Assembly (NCBI GenBank): GCA_035235625.1
Contig: CP141141.1
Span: 24,673,968-24,737,967, forward strand
Length of the DNA stretch: 64,000 bases
Reading direction: 5' to 3'
Source of the DNA: Saururus chinensis
Lineage: Eukaryota; Streptophyta; Magnoliopsida; Piperales; Saururaceae
Shown one piece after another: positions 35,801 through 49,366 of this stretch (position 1 is its first letter; each line of letters starts with the position of its first letter). The translations under genes and the position numbers were made by a program. The notes beneath the pieces were generated by a model that ran no database searches, was not told where the DNA came from, and saw only the letters and a list, made by a program, of their open reading frames with translations.

Positions 35801-36499
35801 ACATAAACATTGTAAATCATTAGTATACAATCCAATTTTTCAGTACACAATTTTCTAGTGTTTAAATTTTCAAGTGTTTAAATTTTCAAGTGTTCTGGTT
35901 TTCCAGTTTTCCAACTTATCTCAGTACAAGCATAAAAAAGGAACTAAAGAAAGACAAGCATAAACTTTTGAACATACTAACATGAATATAAAGTAATACC
36001 ACAACATGCATAAAGAATCCAATCACATATGCTAAATAATATTCTCATTTGGCTATGAAGTAAAAAAATAAGTGTCATTATAAAATGCTAATTTCTTACT
36101 AAAGCTACATTTTCAATCATTCTACATGTAAACTTTAAAACATGGGGTACACCAAGGAATAAAAAATTAGTTGAGACAGAGTAGAACATCGATCAATAAG
36201 TTTTCAACTTCGTATCACGTATACTTACTTCATCATCACGTGGCATATCAAAATCCATTTCATGAGTATATTATTCTAACAAAACAGGCATCTCCACACA
36301 TAATTATAGCTCAATTCAATTCATATATCATTGTTAGCTACTTTGCAATTCAAAAATGACCACAAAGTTAATTCTTGCTTTTTCCCTTGTTGCCTTGTTC
36401 AAAAAAATTAACTTCATACCATCTACCCTCTCAGCAAGTTCCTTCATGTCCACGAACATTCAATCAACTTTAGTTTAAATCCTTCTAATAAAAGATAAG

Positions 36500-37140
36500 A
36501 TATCTAACAATGTGTTATGTAAACCCCCATCCCCCACCTCATTCTTCTCCTTCCTATCCTCCTACCTATTGGAAGTGTCAACTTGCAACTGTGCACCATA
36601 AGGAGACTCCCCATCCACTCTGCATTTATCCAACATCTCCTCTGCCTTTACCTCTCTAGAATCATCCATCTCTGTGTCTCCCACTTTCTTTGTAGAGGCC
36701 TCATTAATAAAATATTGCATCATCATCAGTATTAGAAGGTGTGGTGAGATTCACAGCTGATGAAAAGGTCACTCTCTCACTACTCCTGAAGGACTAAACA
36801 TTTACATTTTCACAAATAAGTTCCATAAATTCTTCATCCTTTGTACACACATTTATACCGTTCAGCACCTTTACCTACACATAAATGCATCTTGTAATGT
36901 AAATGTACTATACATGCTAAAAGCATAGTTCATTGTATACAAAGAAAAGTTAGTATATACCTTCCCACTAAAAATCACCTCGCAATCGGATCAAATTTGG
37001 GCTTTTTATAAGATCCCACATACAAATAAGAGGAAACATGGTCCTCATTTTTCTTGCACATGCATGGACCACAAAATCCTTTCCATTGCCCATACCTGAA
37101 ACATAAAAGTTTCATCAGTTAAGTACAAAAATAATTTAAT
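36500..37140 (-). pseudogene. Middle coding remnants of copy A
   Basis: Minus-strand fragments include GQWKGFCGPCMCKKNEDHV (about 37095-37035), VLNGINVCTKDEEFMEL (about 36880-36820), and KKVGDTEMDDSREVKAEE with LDKCRVDGESPYG (about 36700-36590). Splice-like borders (GTAAG after 37165, CAG before 36890) suggest separate exons. I do not recognise a domain. Position after the conserved block suggests the C-terminal half of the same protein. Confidence 0.4.
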
Positions 37141-37189
37141 AAGAAAATAAATAAGTAAAACTTACCATCACCACATAAATGAAACTATA

Positions 37190-37750
37190 TACGTTGTAGG
37201 TCACATTGGTCATAGACCTCTCAACTTGTTTAAACCATAGTGTGTCCCAATAGTAAAGCTTTCCTCATCAATACTCATTAGAGGCATCAAGGTCATTTAC
37301 TAGCTACATATATCTCCTATCCACTTTGTTGTTTCATCCTCTGCTCACCAAAAAACTTTCTAAAATAAGAATTATTGCCAACTTGATGACATCCTTGTCA
37401 TTTTGACATATTTTAATCTTTTGAAGCAATTCCTCCTTCCTTATTAACAACTTGGACCTCTTAAATATTTATAGTAGGAGTCTTTCTTTAGGAATTTGGG
37501 AACTACTAAGAAAGGGGGGTTGAGTTAGCAATTGAAGGCATGTGACCATGTATAATTCCATTGGGGACTACTTGCTACTAAGTCTCTCACTAACTTCAAT
37601 AGGAAGTCCCCCTTATGACTCCATAGCAAATGGTAGTAGCCAAAGGCAAGGAACATGTTTTGAGTCACCTCGCACTACAGATACTTACCGAAATATGTTT
37701 TCTCAAATAATCTTTTCAGCCCTTTGTGATTCTTGAAGTGCTCTTTTAGT
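37190..37750 (-). pseudogene. DUF1985-like protein, copy A
   Basis: Minus-strand translation gives LKEHFKNHKG, FEKTYFGKYL, CEVTQNMFLAFGYYHLLW, RSKLLIRKEELLQKIKIC and NDKDVIKL, with stops between. It parallels copy B (63565-63990). It continues with YYWDTLWFKQVERSM and NVTYNVYSFIYVV just before a GTAAG donor, like the YNLYGFPWAL block in DUF1985 proteins carried by Ulp1-bearing MULEs. At least three in-frame stops make it a pseudogene. Confidence 0.55.
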
Positions 37751-39803
37751 TTTACAATATAGAATAACAATGAAGGGAATTTCCTACCAGAAGTACTATA
37801 AAATTGCAAGTTAGAAGTTACACAATATACAAATAATCATAATTACATCAAGCATGTATTATTGTAAAACCACATAAAGGCATCATTTATGACATGGAAT
37901 GAAGTTTAGTTGGGGTGATATAATTTGACTATTAAGAAATCAGTAGTAATATCTGCATGTGAATCTTGGATCCTGAAGACCTAAAATAGGAAAACATGAC
38001 TTTAAGCATTCATAATTTCATTATGGCTAGAATCAAAATATTACATATACAATCATGTGAACAACTTATTCATAAGATCATAAAGAAAATTTAAAGTCTA
38101 AATAACCCTAAAAACTAGAGATGACATATAAACCATTTTTTACACAAAATTCAAACCCTAAGTTCAAACTTTTCCATCACATCATGTGGAATATTCAATA
38201 TGTAGAAGCCCAAACACTTAACATCAAAGTAAGTACAAGAATTAAAACTAAATTCCATTACCTCTGTCCACAAATAGCTAAATTTGAAGCTACAATAAAA
38301 TCTCAAAAATAATTGAGATAAAAGAAAATTCATATTAAAATTCCTTTTCTTGGCTTGCAATATGACCCTGATTAATCATTTGTCTCATTACTTGCTAAGC
38401 AGTAAAAAATTTTCCGTCTTTTCTCAAAGAAGATAGAATATACAACTAATATATGTAATAACGACTTTATTTCAGTGTGTTCAATCTACAATTTACTTCT
38501 ATTTCCTCATATTGATAGTTACTTCATTGAGAGTTTTTTTCTCATTCTTGCTGGATTAAATAATTTTATCCAGTTTTCCAATTTTATAGTTATCTAGTTT
38601 TCCATTTTTATAGTTTTCCAGTTTTTAGTTCTCCATTATTATAAAAAATAATACCTCCATAGGAAATGAAACAAGAGTCTTAAGCTACCACAATTAAGAA
38701 ATAGAAATAAAAGATCACACTCAATTTATCAATCTAATCACTGACCCTAATTCACAAAACCACTTAACCTAATGTCAGTACCCCACAAAAAATCGCATCA
38801 GAACATAAACAAGCAAACATAAAATTCAAATCTATATCAATACTTTTCCAATTTTCAAGTTTTCAGTAATCCAATTTTTTAATTCTTTTGAAATATTTAC
38901 CTCCATTTAAATTAAGCTCAACATAGGAGATGAAACAAGAGCTAGAATGCTAGTAGAAATATTTACCTCCCTTCAAATCAAGTTCAACACATGAGATGAG
39001 ACGAGAGCTAGACCGCTAGATTCAAATCAAGCTTAATGCAGGAGATTAAATAAGAGGCATAATGCAAGAAGCCACAAAAATGAAAAGAAACACATAAGAC
39101 AAAGCAAACTACAAAAGTAGTGATTAATTCAAATCTCCAAACATGAGAACTACCATAGATGCTAAAAAGGGGAGAAAGATTGTACCTTTTATAGTTGTAT
39201 AGGTGAATGAGCAGAGGGAGAGGCGAGGATCAGTGGGGATGAAAGAGGGTTGGAGTTGGCAAGTGGCGGCGGCCAGTAAGCCTCTAAAAGATGGTGAGTA
39301 GTAGGTACAGAGGGAGGAGGACAATTCTCTAGAATAGGAACCCACTGGAGAAGAAGCCATTGTCAGCCGTCTTGGAAGAGGAACATGCTTGGCTATGAAA
39401 GAGGAACCATGGAGAAGAGGTAACTAGCCTTGGGAGAGCAAAACATTGAATAGAAAAACTTCAATCTAGAGAGGTAAAGAAGAGTAAGGGAAGCGGGATC
39501 TAGGGAAAGAGGCGGTCGGCGACAGTAGGCCTTGTTGCTCTAGTGATAGAAGACATGGAGGTGGGGAGTTGTGGGGAGGGTGTTTTGGCCTGCGAAGAGC
39601 GTGAATCCAATTCAGTCAGAGGAAAAGAATGAGAAAATATGTGGTGAAGGGAAAAAGATGTAGGGAGGATTATATACACAGGGGGTATTAATGTCTATTA
39701 CTGTCATAAGCTTCTCAATTCCCACATGGGTAAGTTTATTTAACTAAATAACTTACATTTTAGTTATATGACCAAAGTAGGAATAGGAGTCAAACTTTGG
39801 TCA

Positions 39804-40880
39804 TTTGCTCTTTGTCAACAGATCCAAAGGACAAACAGAGATGGGTGGAGGACACTTGCGTGACACCAAGCGCCCAATATCATGACTATTATGTCACATC
39901 CATGGATGTGTTAGTTCTAAATTATAGAATAGGAGACCAAACCTCTTAGAGGCTTTGGCCTAGAAGAAGTCTAAAGATGCAACTGAGATTTATCCGCGAG
40001 TACTAGTGCAGTTGTGGAGTGAGGACTTCATGAGAAGGTGAGTGGTGTCTAGTGAGCTTTCACCTCTCACACGATGAGGATAAGCTAGTTACGAGGAACT
40101 TGAGGGTAGACAGAGAGAGGGCTACCAAAGTGAGTTGAGGCCTGAGGGAGGGAGTGAAATTAATAGCTTTTTAAGGAAGGGGGAAGGGTGCCTTTGGAGG
40201 AAGGGGGAAGGGGCAAAAAAATGGGAGAGCAAAAGAAAATAGGGGATGAATGGTGGGGAGGCCGGCCCAAATAAATCAATTGGCTTGGTATTGTTTTTAA
40301 AACAGTGTGTTGTGTAAAGCCAATGATAAAGAACTCAATGCAAATATTTATATAGCATATCCAGAGTTCCATGTGAAATATAAATAGAAAATCAGTTAGG
40401 AAAACATTTTTCCTTCTAAATCACTTGTTTGGATAGGTCTTTATCAAAGGCAGAAAGGCCCTTTCTGGTCGAAATGGATTTGGAAGGTTGTTGTCTTATA
40501 GAAAGGTAGTACATTTATGAAAAAGAGCTAAGGTCAAGTTTCCTCTACATATTTTTTTCCTTTTTTAACTCTAACGTACTATATTGTCCTTATTGAGAAG
40601 AACCCCTATTGTCTTTAAACCAGAATGTTACCTTCCTTCTTCTTCTTCTTCTTCTATCAATTGCCTCTTCTCCTCTCTCCCACCGGAGCAATCATTCCTC
40701 TTATCGGGTAAAAGGCCCATCGATGGCTCTTCCTATTTGCTAATGCTTCCTTTGATTGTTATAGTTTGCTTGATTTCTACCTCAGACATCCTTCCTAACC
40801 AATCATTCTTCCTACCCTTCAATGTTCCATTCAATTGCACATTCAATTGATTTCTAATGTTCAATTCGGCTCCTATTTGA
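39804..40880. other. Left flank of the hexamer array, no gene recognised
   Basis: Mixed sequence with purine-rich patches (40150-40260) and a short TTC run near 40635. An 88-codon plus frame at 40584-40850 has no similarity I know. I looked for the missing half of the SR45-like gene here and saw none. Confidence 0.5.
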
Positions 40881-41211
40881 TACAAAGAATTTCTGCAGCC
40901 TCCTTTCATCCCTCACCCCAGCCATAGCCTCAACCCTTCCTCAGCCTCAGCCTCTTTTTTGCCTCAGCCTCAGCCTCAGCCTAAGCACAACCTCTTTTCA
41001 GCCTCAGCCTCAGCCTCAACCTCTTTTCAGCCTCAGCCCCTTTTCAGCCTCAGCCACTTAGCAACCTCAGCCCCAACCCCAGCCCCAGCCTCTCTTAAGC
41101 CTCAGCCCCTTTTAAGCCTCAGCCTCATTTAAGCCTCAGCCACTTTTAAGCCTTAGCCTCATTTAAGCCTAAGCCTCAGCCTCATCTAAGCCTCAGCCAC
41201 TTTTAAGCCTC

Positions 41212-41329
41212 AGCCTCATTTAAGCCTAAGCCTAAGCCTAAGCCTAAGCCTAAGCCTAAGCCTAAGCCTAAGCCTAAGCCTAAGCCTAAGCCTAAGCCTA
41301 AGCCTAAGCCTAAGCCTAAGCCTAAGCCT
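41212..41329. repeat. (CCTAAG)n run
   Basis: About nineteen uninterrupted CCTAAG units. This is not the plant telomere repeat CCCTAAA. Confidence 0.95.
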
Positions 41330-41370
41330 CAGCCTCAGCCTCAGCCTCAGCCTCAGCCTCAGCCTCAGCC

Positions 41371-41836
41371 TGGCCTAAGCCTAAGCCTGGCCTAAGCCTA
41401 AGCCTAAGCCTAAGCCTAAGCCTAAGCCTAAGCCTAAGCCTAGCCTGCCTAAGCCTGGCCTAGCCTAAGCCTAAGCCTGGCCTAAGCCTGGCCTGGCCTA
41501 AGCCTGGCCTAAGCCTGGCCTAAGCCTGGCCTAAGCCTAGCCTAAGCCTAAGCCTGGCCTGGCCTAAGCCTGGCCTAGCCTAGCCTAAGCCTGGCCTAAG
41601 CCTGGCCTAGCCTGGCCTAAGCCTGGCCTAAGCCTAGCCTGGCCTAGCCTGGCCTGGCCTAGCCTAAGCCTGGCCTGGCCTGGCCTAGCCTAGCCTAGCC
41701 TGGCCTGGCCTAAGCCTGGCCTGGCCTGGCCTAGCCTGGCCTGGCCTGGCCTAGCCTAGCCTGGCCTGGCCTAGCCTGGCCTAAGCCTAAGCCTGGCCTA
41801 GCCTGGCCTAGCCTGGCCTAGCCTCGGCCTAAGCCT
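41371..41836. repeat. CCTGGC/CCTAGC/CCTAAG mosaic
   Basis: About 465 bp in which only GCCTGG, GCCTAG and GCCTAA units alternate irregularly; CCTCAG is absent until 41837. Unit edges shift by four or five bases where AGCCT and GGCCT meet. Confidence 0.95.
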
Positions 41837-42242
41837 CAGCCTCAGCCTCAGCCTCAGCCTCAGCCTCAGCCTCAGCCTCAGCCTCAGCCTCAGCCTCAGC
41901 CTCAGCCTCAGCCTCAGCCTCAGCCTCAGCCCCTTCCTCAGCCTCTTTTCAGCCTCAGCCTCAGCCTCAGCCCCTTTTCAGCCTCAGCCTCAGCCCCTTT
42001 TCAGCCTCAGCCTCTTTTCAACCTCAGCCCTAGCCCCAGCCTATCTTAAGCCCCAGCCTCTTTTAAGCCTCAGCCTCTTTTAAGCCTCAGCCACTTTTAA
42101 GCCTCAGCCTCATTTAAGCCTCAGCCTCATTTAAGCATAATTTAAGCGTCATTTAAGCCGAAGCCGAAGCCGAAGCCTAAGCCTAAGCCTAAGTGTCAGC
42201 CTCAGCCTCTTTTTAGCCACACCCTCACCCCTCACCCCTCAC

Positions 42243-42273
<31 letters not shown>

Positions 42274-42510
42274 CCCTCACCCCTCACCCCGTCAACCCCC
42301 GAGCCTCAGCCTCAGCCTCTTTTTAGCCTCAGCCTCAGCCTCTGCCTCTTTTTAGCCACACCCTCACCCCTCACCCTCACCCTCACCCTTACCCTCACCC
42401 CTCACCCCCCACCCCTCAGCCCCCCAACCTCAGCCTCTTTTTAGTCTCAGCCTAAGCCAAAGCCTCATCCTCACCCCTCGCCGTAGCCACAGCCTCAGCC
42501 GAAGCCGCAA

Positions 42511-42628
42511 CCTCAGCCTCAGCCTCAGCCTCAGCCTCAGCCTCAGCCTCAGCCTCAGCCTCAGCCTCAGCCTCAGCCTCAGCCTCAGCCTCAGCCTCAG
42601 CCTCAGCCTCAGCCTCAGCCTCAGCCTC
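42511..42628. repeat. Pure (CCTCAG)n run
   Basis: About twenty perfect CCTCAG units. Other long pure runs lie at 41837-41932, 44255-44352, 46208-46345 and 48190-48296. Confidence 0.95.
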
Positions 42629-43399
42629 TTTTTAGCCTCACCCATCAACCCTCACCCCTCACACCAGCCCTACCCTCAGCCTCTTTTTAGCCTCACCCTC
42701 ACCCCAGCCCTAGCCTCAGCCTCAGCCTCAGCCTCAGCCTCAGCCTCAGCCTCAGCCTCAGCCACTTTTTAGCCTCAGCCTCAGCCCCTTTTTAACCTCA
42801 GCCTCAGTCTCTTTTTAGCCTCACCCCTCACCCCGACCCTAGCCTCAGCCTCAGCCTCTTATTAGCCACACCCTCACCCCTCACCCCCTCAACCCCCTGG
42901 CCTCAGCCTCTTTTTAGCCTTAGCCTCACCCCTCGCCGCAGCCGCAGCCTCAGCCTCAGCCTCAGCCTCAGCATCAGCCTCAGCCTCAGCCTCAGCCTCT
43001 TTTAAGCCTCAGCCTCAGCCTCTTTTAAGCCTCAGCCCCAGCCTCTTTTAAGCCACAACCCCAGCCTCTTTTAAGCCTCAGCCCAGATTCTTTTTAGCCT
43101 CACCCTCACCCCAGCCCCTTCCGCTTCCGCTTCCGCTTCCTCAGCCTCAGCCTCAGCCTCAGCCTCAGCCTCAGCCTCAGCCTCAGCCTCAGCCTCAGCC
43201 TCAGCCTCGACCTCGACCTCGACCTCGGCCTCGAGCCTCGGCCTCAGCCTCGGCCTCCAGCCTCTTTTAGCCTCGGCCTCGGCCTCGGCCTCACCCTCGG
43301 CCTCGGCCTCGGCCTCGACCTCGGCCTCGGCCTCGACCTCGGCCTCGACCTCAGCCTCTTTTAAGCCTCAGCCTCTTTTAAGCCTCAGCCTCTTTTAAG

Positions 43400-46300
43400 C
43401 CTCAGCCTCATTTAAGCGTCATTTAAGGCTAAGCCTCAGCCTCAGCCTAAACCTCATCCTCAGCCTCACCCCTCACCCCAGCCCCAGCCCTAGCCTTAGC
43501 CCTAGCCCCAGCCCCAGCCCCAGCCTCAGCCTCTTTTTAGCCACACCCTCACCCCTCACCCTCACCCCTTGCCGCAGCCGCAGCCTCACCCCTCGCCGCA
43601 GCCTCAGCCCCAGCCGCAGCCGCAGCCGCAGCCGCAGCCTCAGCCTCAGCCTCAGCCTCAGCCTCAGCCTCAGCCTCAGCCCGGCCCGGCCCGGCCCCGG
43701 CCCGGCCCCGGCCCCGGCCCGGCTTCAGCTTCTTTTCAACATCAGCCCCAGCCTCTCTTAAGCCTCAGCCTCTTTTAAGCCTCGGCCTCATTTAAGCCTA
43801 ATTTAAGCATCATTTAAGCCTAAGCCTTAGCCTAAGCCAAAGCCTAAGCCTCTTCCTCTTCCTCTTCCTCTTCCTCTTCCTCTTCCTCTTTTAAGCCTCA
43901 TCCTCTTTTCAGCCTCAGCCCCAACCCTAGCCCCAGCCTCAGCCTCTTTTAAGCCTCAGCCTCTTTTCAGCATCAGCCCCAACCCCAGCCACAGCCTCAT
44001 CCTCAGCCCCTTTCAAGCCTCAGCCTCATTTAAGCCTGAGCCCGAGCACACGAGCACGAGCACGAGCACGAGCTTTGAGCACGAGCGAGCCTAAGCCTAA
44101 GCCTAAGCCTAAGCCTAAGCCTAAGCCTAAGCCTAAGCCTCAGCCTCTTTTCAGCCTCAGCCCCAACCCCAGCCACAGCCTCATCCTCAGCCCCTTTCAA
44201 GCCTCAGCCTCATTTAAGCCTGAGCCTGAGCCTCAGCCTCAGCCTCAGCCTGAGCCTCAGCCTCAGCCTCAGCCTCAGCCTCAGCCTCAGCCTCAGCCTC
44301 AGCCTCAGCCTCAGCCTCAGCCTCAGCCTCAGCCTCAGCCTCAGCCTCAGCCTCTTTTTAGCCACACCCTCACCCCTCACCCTCACCCTTACCAACACCC
44401 CTCACCCCCCACCCCTCGGCCCCAAGCCTCGACCACGACCTCGACCTCACCCCTCGCCCATGACCAGCACGAACATCGGCATCGGCATCGGCCTCCAACC
44501 TCCAACATCGACACTCCAACCTCGGCATCCAACCATCGGCCTCCAACCATCGACATCGACATCGGCATCAACCTCGACATCGGCATCGACATCGGCCTCA
44601 GCATCTTTTAAGCATCAGCATCAGCATCTTTTAAGCCTCAGCCCCGCCCCTTTTAAGCCACAGCCCCAGCCTATTTTAAGCCTCAGCCAAGATTCTTTTT
44701 AGCCTCACCCTCACCCTCACCCCTCACCCCAGCCTTAGCTTCGCTTCCGCTTCGCTTCATTTGCCTCGACCTCGACCTCGACCTCGACCTCGGCCTCGAC
44801 CTCGACCTCTTTTTAGCCTCGACCTCGACCTCTTTTAGCCTCAGCCTCTTTTTAGCCTCAGCCTCTTTTTAGCCTCGACTGACCTCATGACCTCATGACC
44901 TCACCCCGGCCTCACCCCTAGCCTCGGCCTCGGCCTCGGCCTCGGCCTCGACCTCGGCCTCAGCCTCAGCCTCAGCCTCAGCCTCAGCCTCAGCCTCAGC
45001 CTCAGCCTCTTTTTAACCTCACCCCCACCCCTCACCCCAGCCCCTTCCGCTTCCGCTTCCTCAGCCTCTTATTAGCCACACCCTCACACCACACCCCCTC
45101 AGCCTCAGCCTCAGCCCCTTTTTAACCTCAACCTCAGCCTCAGCCTCAATCTCTTTTTAGCCTCACCCCACACCCCAGCCCTAGCCCTAGCCCCAGCCCC
45201 AGCCTCAGCCCCAGCCCCAGCCTCAGCCTCAGCCTCAGCCTCAGCCTCAGCCTCAGCCTCTTATTAGCCTCAGCCTCTTATTAGCCTCAGCCTCACCCCT
45301 CAGCCTCAGCCTCAGCCTCAGCCTCAGACCTCGACCTCGACCTCGGCCTCGGCCTCGACCTCGACCTCGGCCTCGACCTCGACCTCAGCCTCAGCCTCAG
45401 CCTCAGCCTCAGCCCCTTTTCAGCCTCAGCCCCTTTTCAGCCTCTCTTAAGCCTCAGCCTCTTTTAAGCCTCAGCCTCATTTAAGCCTAATTTAAGCATC
45501 ATTTAAGCCTAAGCCTCAGCCAAAGCCAAAGCCAAAGCCAAAGCCTCTTCCTCTTCCTCTTCCTCTTCCTCTTCCTCTTCCTCTTTTAAGCCTCATCCTC
45601 TTTTCGACCTCGGCCCAGACCCGGCCCCGGCCCGGCCCGGCCCGGCCTCGACCTCGGCCTCAGCCTCAGCCTCAGCCTCTTTTAAGCCTCAGCCTCTTTT
45701 CAGCCTCAGCCCCAACCCCAGCCACAGCCTCATCCTCAGCCCCTTTCAAGCCTCTGCCTCATTTAAGCCTCATTTAAGCCAAAGCCAAAGCCTCTTAAAA
45801 GCCTGCGCCTCTTGCCTCGGCCTCGGCCTCGGCCTCGGCCTCGGCCTGCGCCTGCGCCTCTGCCTCTTTTTAGCCTCTGCCTCTGCCTCTTTTTAGCCTC
45901 TGCCTCTTTTCAGCCTCAGCCTCAGCCTCAGCCTCTTTTCAGCCTCTTTTCAGCCTCAGCCTCAGCCTCAGCCTCAGCCTCAGCCTCAGCCTCAGCCTCA
46001 GCCTCAGCCTCAGCCTCTGCCTCTGCCTCTGCCTCTGCCTCTGCCTCTGCCTCTGCCTCTGCCTCTGCCTCTGCCTCAGCCTCAGCCTCAGCCTCAGCCT
46101 CAGCCTCAGCCTCAGCCTCAGCCTCAGCCTCTTTTCAGCCTCTTTTCAGCCTCTTTTCAGCCTCAGCCTCAGCCTCAGTCTTTTCAGCCTCAGTCAGCCT
46201 CAGTCTTTTCAGCCTCAGTCTTTTCAGCCTCAGCCTCAGCCTCAGCCTCAGCCTCAGCCTCAGCCTCAGCCTCAGCCTCAGCCTCAGCCTCAGCCTCAGC
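43400..46300. repeat. Higher-order repeat, left copy (about 5.3 kb offset)
   Basis: Ordered landmarks match 48700-51200: the ATTTAAGCGTCATTTAAGG block, CCGCAGCCGCAGCCTCACCC, a (CTTCCT)n run, ACCCTTACCAACACCCC, GCCACAGCCCCAGCCTATTT, AGCCAAGATTCTTTTTAGCC, TTATTAGCC blocks and a second (CTTCCT)n run. These non-hexamer landmarks make a true segmental duplication likely rather than chance. Confidence 0.8.
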
Positions 46301-47553
46301 CTCAGCCTCAGCCTCAGCCTCAGCCTCAGCCTCAGCCTCAGCCTCTTTTTAGCCTCAGCCTCTTTTTAGCCTCAGCCCAGCCTCTTTTTAGCCTCAGCCC
46401 AGCCTCTTTTTAGCCTCACCCTCACCCCCACCCCTCACCCTAGCCCTTTCCGCTTCTGCTTCCGCCTCCGCCTCCGCCTCCGCTTCCGCCTCCGCCTCCG
46501 CCTCCGCCTCTTTTTAGCCTCACCCCTCACCCCTCACCCCGGCCCGGCCCGGTATTGACCCGGCCCGGCCTCTTTTAAGCCCCAGCCTCAGCCTCAGCCT
46601 CTTTTAAGCCTCAGCCTCTTTTAAGCCTCAGCCCCAGCCTCTTTTAAGCCTCTGCCCAGCCTCTTTTAAGCCTCACCCGCACCCTTCACCCTCGGCGTCG
46701 ACCTCGGCCTCGACCCGGCCTCGACCTCGGCCCCTTGACCTCGGCCTCGGCCCCGGCCCATTGTGACCCCGGTATTGACCCACCCTCACCCTCACCCTCT
46801 TTTTAGCCTCACCCTCTTTTTAGGCTCACCCCCCAGCCCCAGCCTCTTTTTAGCCTCAACCCAGCCTCTTTTTAGCCTCACCCTCACCCCCACCCCTCAC
46901 CCAGCCCCTTAAAACTTCCGCTTCGCTTCGCTTCGCTTCCGCCTCCGCCTCACACGCAGCTTCCGCCTCCGCCTCCGCCTCCGCCTCTTTTTAGCCTCAC
47001 CCCAGCCTCTTTTAAGCCTCTGCCCAGCCTCTTTTAAGCCTCACCCGCACCCTTCACCCTCAGCCTCAGCCTTAGCCTCGGCCCGGCCCGGCCCCAGGCC
47101 TCGGCCCCTTGACCTCGGCCTCGGCCTCGGCCTCGACCTCGACCTCGACCTCGACCTCGGCCTCGGACCTCGGCCTCTTTTTAGCCTCAGCCTCTTTTTA
47201 GCCTCATTGACCTCTTTTAGCCTCATTGACCTCTTTTTAGCCTCATTGACCCACCCCTCACCCTAGCCCTTTCCGTTTCTGCTTCCGCCTCCGCCTCCGC
47301 CTCCGCCTCTTTTTAGCCTCACCCCTCACCCCTCACCCCAGCCCCAGCCCCAGCCCCAGCCTCTTTTAAGCCCCAGCCTCAGCCTCAGCCTCTTTTAAGC
47401 CTCAGCCTCTTTTAAGCCTCAGCCCCAGCCTCTTTTAAGCCTCAGCCCAGCCTCTTTTAAGCCTCACCCGCACCCTTCACCCTCAGCCTCAGCCTCAGCC
47501 TCAGCCTCAGCCTCAGCCTCAGCCTCAGCCCGGCCCGGCCCGGCCCCGGGCCT

Positions 47554-47591
<38 letters not shown>

Positions 47592-49275
47592 GCCTCAGCC
47601 TCAGCCTCAGCCTCAGCCTCAGCCTCAGCCTCTTTTTAGCCTCAGCCTCTTTTTAGCCTCAGCCCAGCCTCTTTTTAGCCTCAGCCCAGCCTCTTTTTAG
47701 CCTCACCCTCACCCCCACCCCTCACCCCAGCCCCTTCCGCTTCCGCTTCCGCTTCCGCTTCCGCTTCCGCTTCCGCTTCCGCCTCCGCCTCCGCCTCCGC
47801 CTCCGCCTCCGCCTCTTTTTAGCCTCACCCCAGCCACAGCCTCATCCTCAGCCCCTTTCAAGCCTCTGCCTCATTTAAGCCTCATTTAAGCCAAAGCCAA
47901 AGCCAAAGCCAAAGCCAAAGCCTCTGCCAAAGCCTCTGCCTCTGCCTCTTTTTAGCCTCTGCCTCTGCCTCTTTTTAGCCTCAGCCTCTGCCTCTTTTCA
48001 GCCTCAGCCTCAGCCTCAGCCTCAGCCTCAGCCTCAGCCTCAGCCTCAGCCTCAGCCTCAGCCTCAGCCTCAGCCTCAGCCTCTTTTCAGCCTCTTTCTC
48101 AGCCTCTTTCTCAGCCTCTTTTCAGCCTCTTTCTCAGCCTCTTTCTCAGCCTCAGCCTCAGTCTTTTCAGCCTCAGTCTTTTCAGCCTCTTTTTCAGCCT
48201 CAGCCTCAGCCTCAGCCTCAGCCTCAGCCTCAGCCTCAGCCTCAGCCTCAGCCTCAGCCTCAGCCTCAGCCTCAGCCTCAGCCTCAGCCTCAGCCTGCGC
48301 CTGCTCTGCCTCTGCCTGCGCCTCTGCCTCTGCGCCTCTGCTCTGCCTCTGCCTCTGCCCTCTGCCTGCGCCTGCGCCTCTGCCTGCGCCTGCCTCTGCC
48401 TCTGCCTACGCCCTCTGCCTCTGCCTGCGCCTCTGCCTGCGCCTCTGCCTCTGCCTCTGCCTCTGCCTCTGCCTCTGCCTCTGCCTCTGCCTCTGCCTCT
48501 GCCTCTGCCTCTGCCTCTGCCTCTGCCTCTGCCTCTGCCTCTGCCTCAGCCTCAGCCTCAGCCTCAGCCTCAGCCTCAGCCTCAGCCTCAGCCTCAGCCT
48601 CTTTTAAGCCTCAGCCTCTTTTAAGCCTCAGCCTCTTTTAAGCCTCAGCCTCTTTTAAGCCTCAGCCTCTTTTAAGCGTCATTTAAGGCTAAGCCTCAGC
48701 CTCATTTAAGCCTCAGCCTCATTTAAGCGTCATTTAAGGCTAAGCCTCAGCCTCAGCCTAAACCTCATCCTCAGCCTCAGCCTCAGCCTCAGCCTCAGCC
48801 TCAGCCTCAGCCTCAGCCTCAGCCTCAGCCTCAGCCTCAGCCTCTTTTAAGCCTCAGCCTCTTTTAAGCCTCAGCCTCATTTAAGCGTCATTTAAGGCTA
48901 AGCCTCAGCCTCAGCCTAAACCTCATCCTCAGCCTCACCCCTCACCCCTCACCCCAGCCCTAGCCCTAGCCCTAGCCCTAGCCCGGCCCCAATGACCCGG
49001 TGACCTCGGCCTCTTTTTAGCCACACCCTCACCCCTCACCCTCACCCCTTGCCGCAGCCGCAGCCTCACCCCTCGCCGCAGCCTCAGCCCCAGCCGCGGA
49101 CCTCGGCCTCGGCCCGCCGGCCCCGGCCCCGGCCCCGGCCCCGGCCCCGGCCCCGGCCCGGCCCGGACCCGGCTTCTTTTCAACATCAGCCTCTTTTCAG
49201 CCTCGGCCTCATTTAAGCCTAATTTAAGCATCATTTAAGCCTAAGCCTAAGCCTAAGCCTAAGCCTAAGCCTAAG

Positions 49276-49366
49276 CCTCTTCCTCTTCCTCTTCCTCTTC
49301 CTCTTCCTCTTCCTCTTCCTCTTCCTCTTCCTCTTCCTCTTCCTCTTCCTCTTCCTCTTCCTCTTT
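49276..49366. repeat. (CTTCCT)n run
   Basis: About fifteen CTTCCT units, flanked by CCTAAG units and a TTTTAAGCC spacer. Shorter runs lie at about 43850-43890, 45545-45590 and 50788-50840 in equivalent settings. Confidence 0.9.

Larger units (their letters stand above)
35430..39803 (-). mobile_element. Gene-bearing transposon, copy A (MULE-like, DUF1985 type), decayed
   Basis: The minus strand of this stretch is homologous to the plus strand of 61811-64000: the coding part 37750-37330 parallels 63565-63990 codon by codon, and both outer ends (39769-39803 and 61811-61838) are built from TGA(C/T)CAAAG...CTTTGGTCA palindromes. The order on the minus strand is folding terminus, GC-rich leader (39660-39120), AT-rich intron-like DNA with AACTATAAAACTGG-type motifs (about 38640-38550), conserved coding block, then an acidic region. 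Class assignment rests on the protein and is tentative. The far end is not resolved. Confidence 0.6.

Noticed and set aside
41212-41329. CCTAAG run as an interstitial telomere
   Set aside because: The plant telomere repeat is the heptamer CCCTAAA; this is a hexamer variant of the surrounding array.
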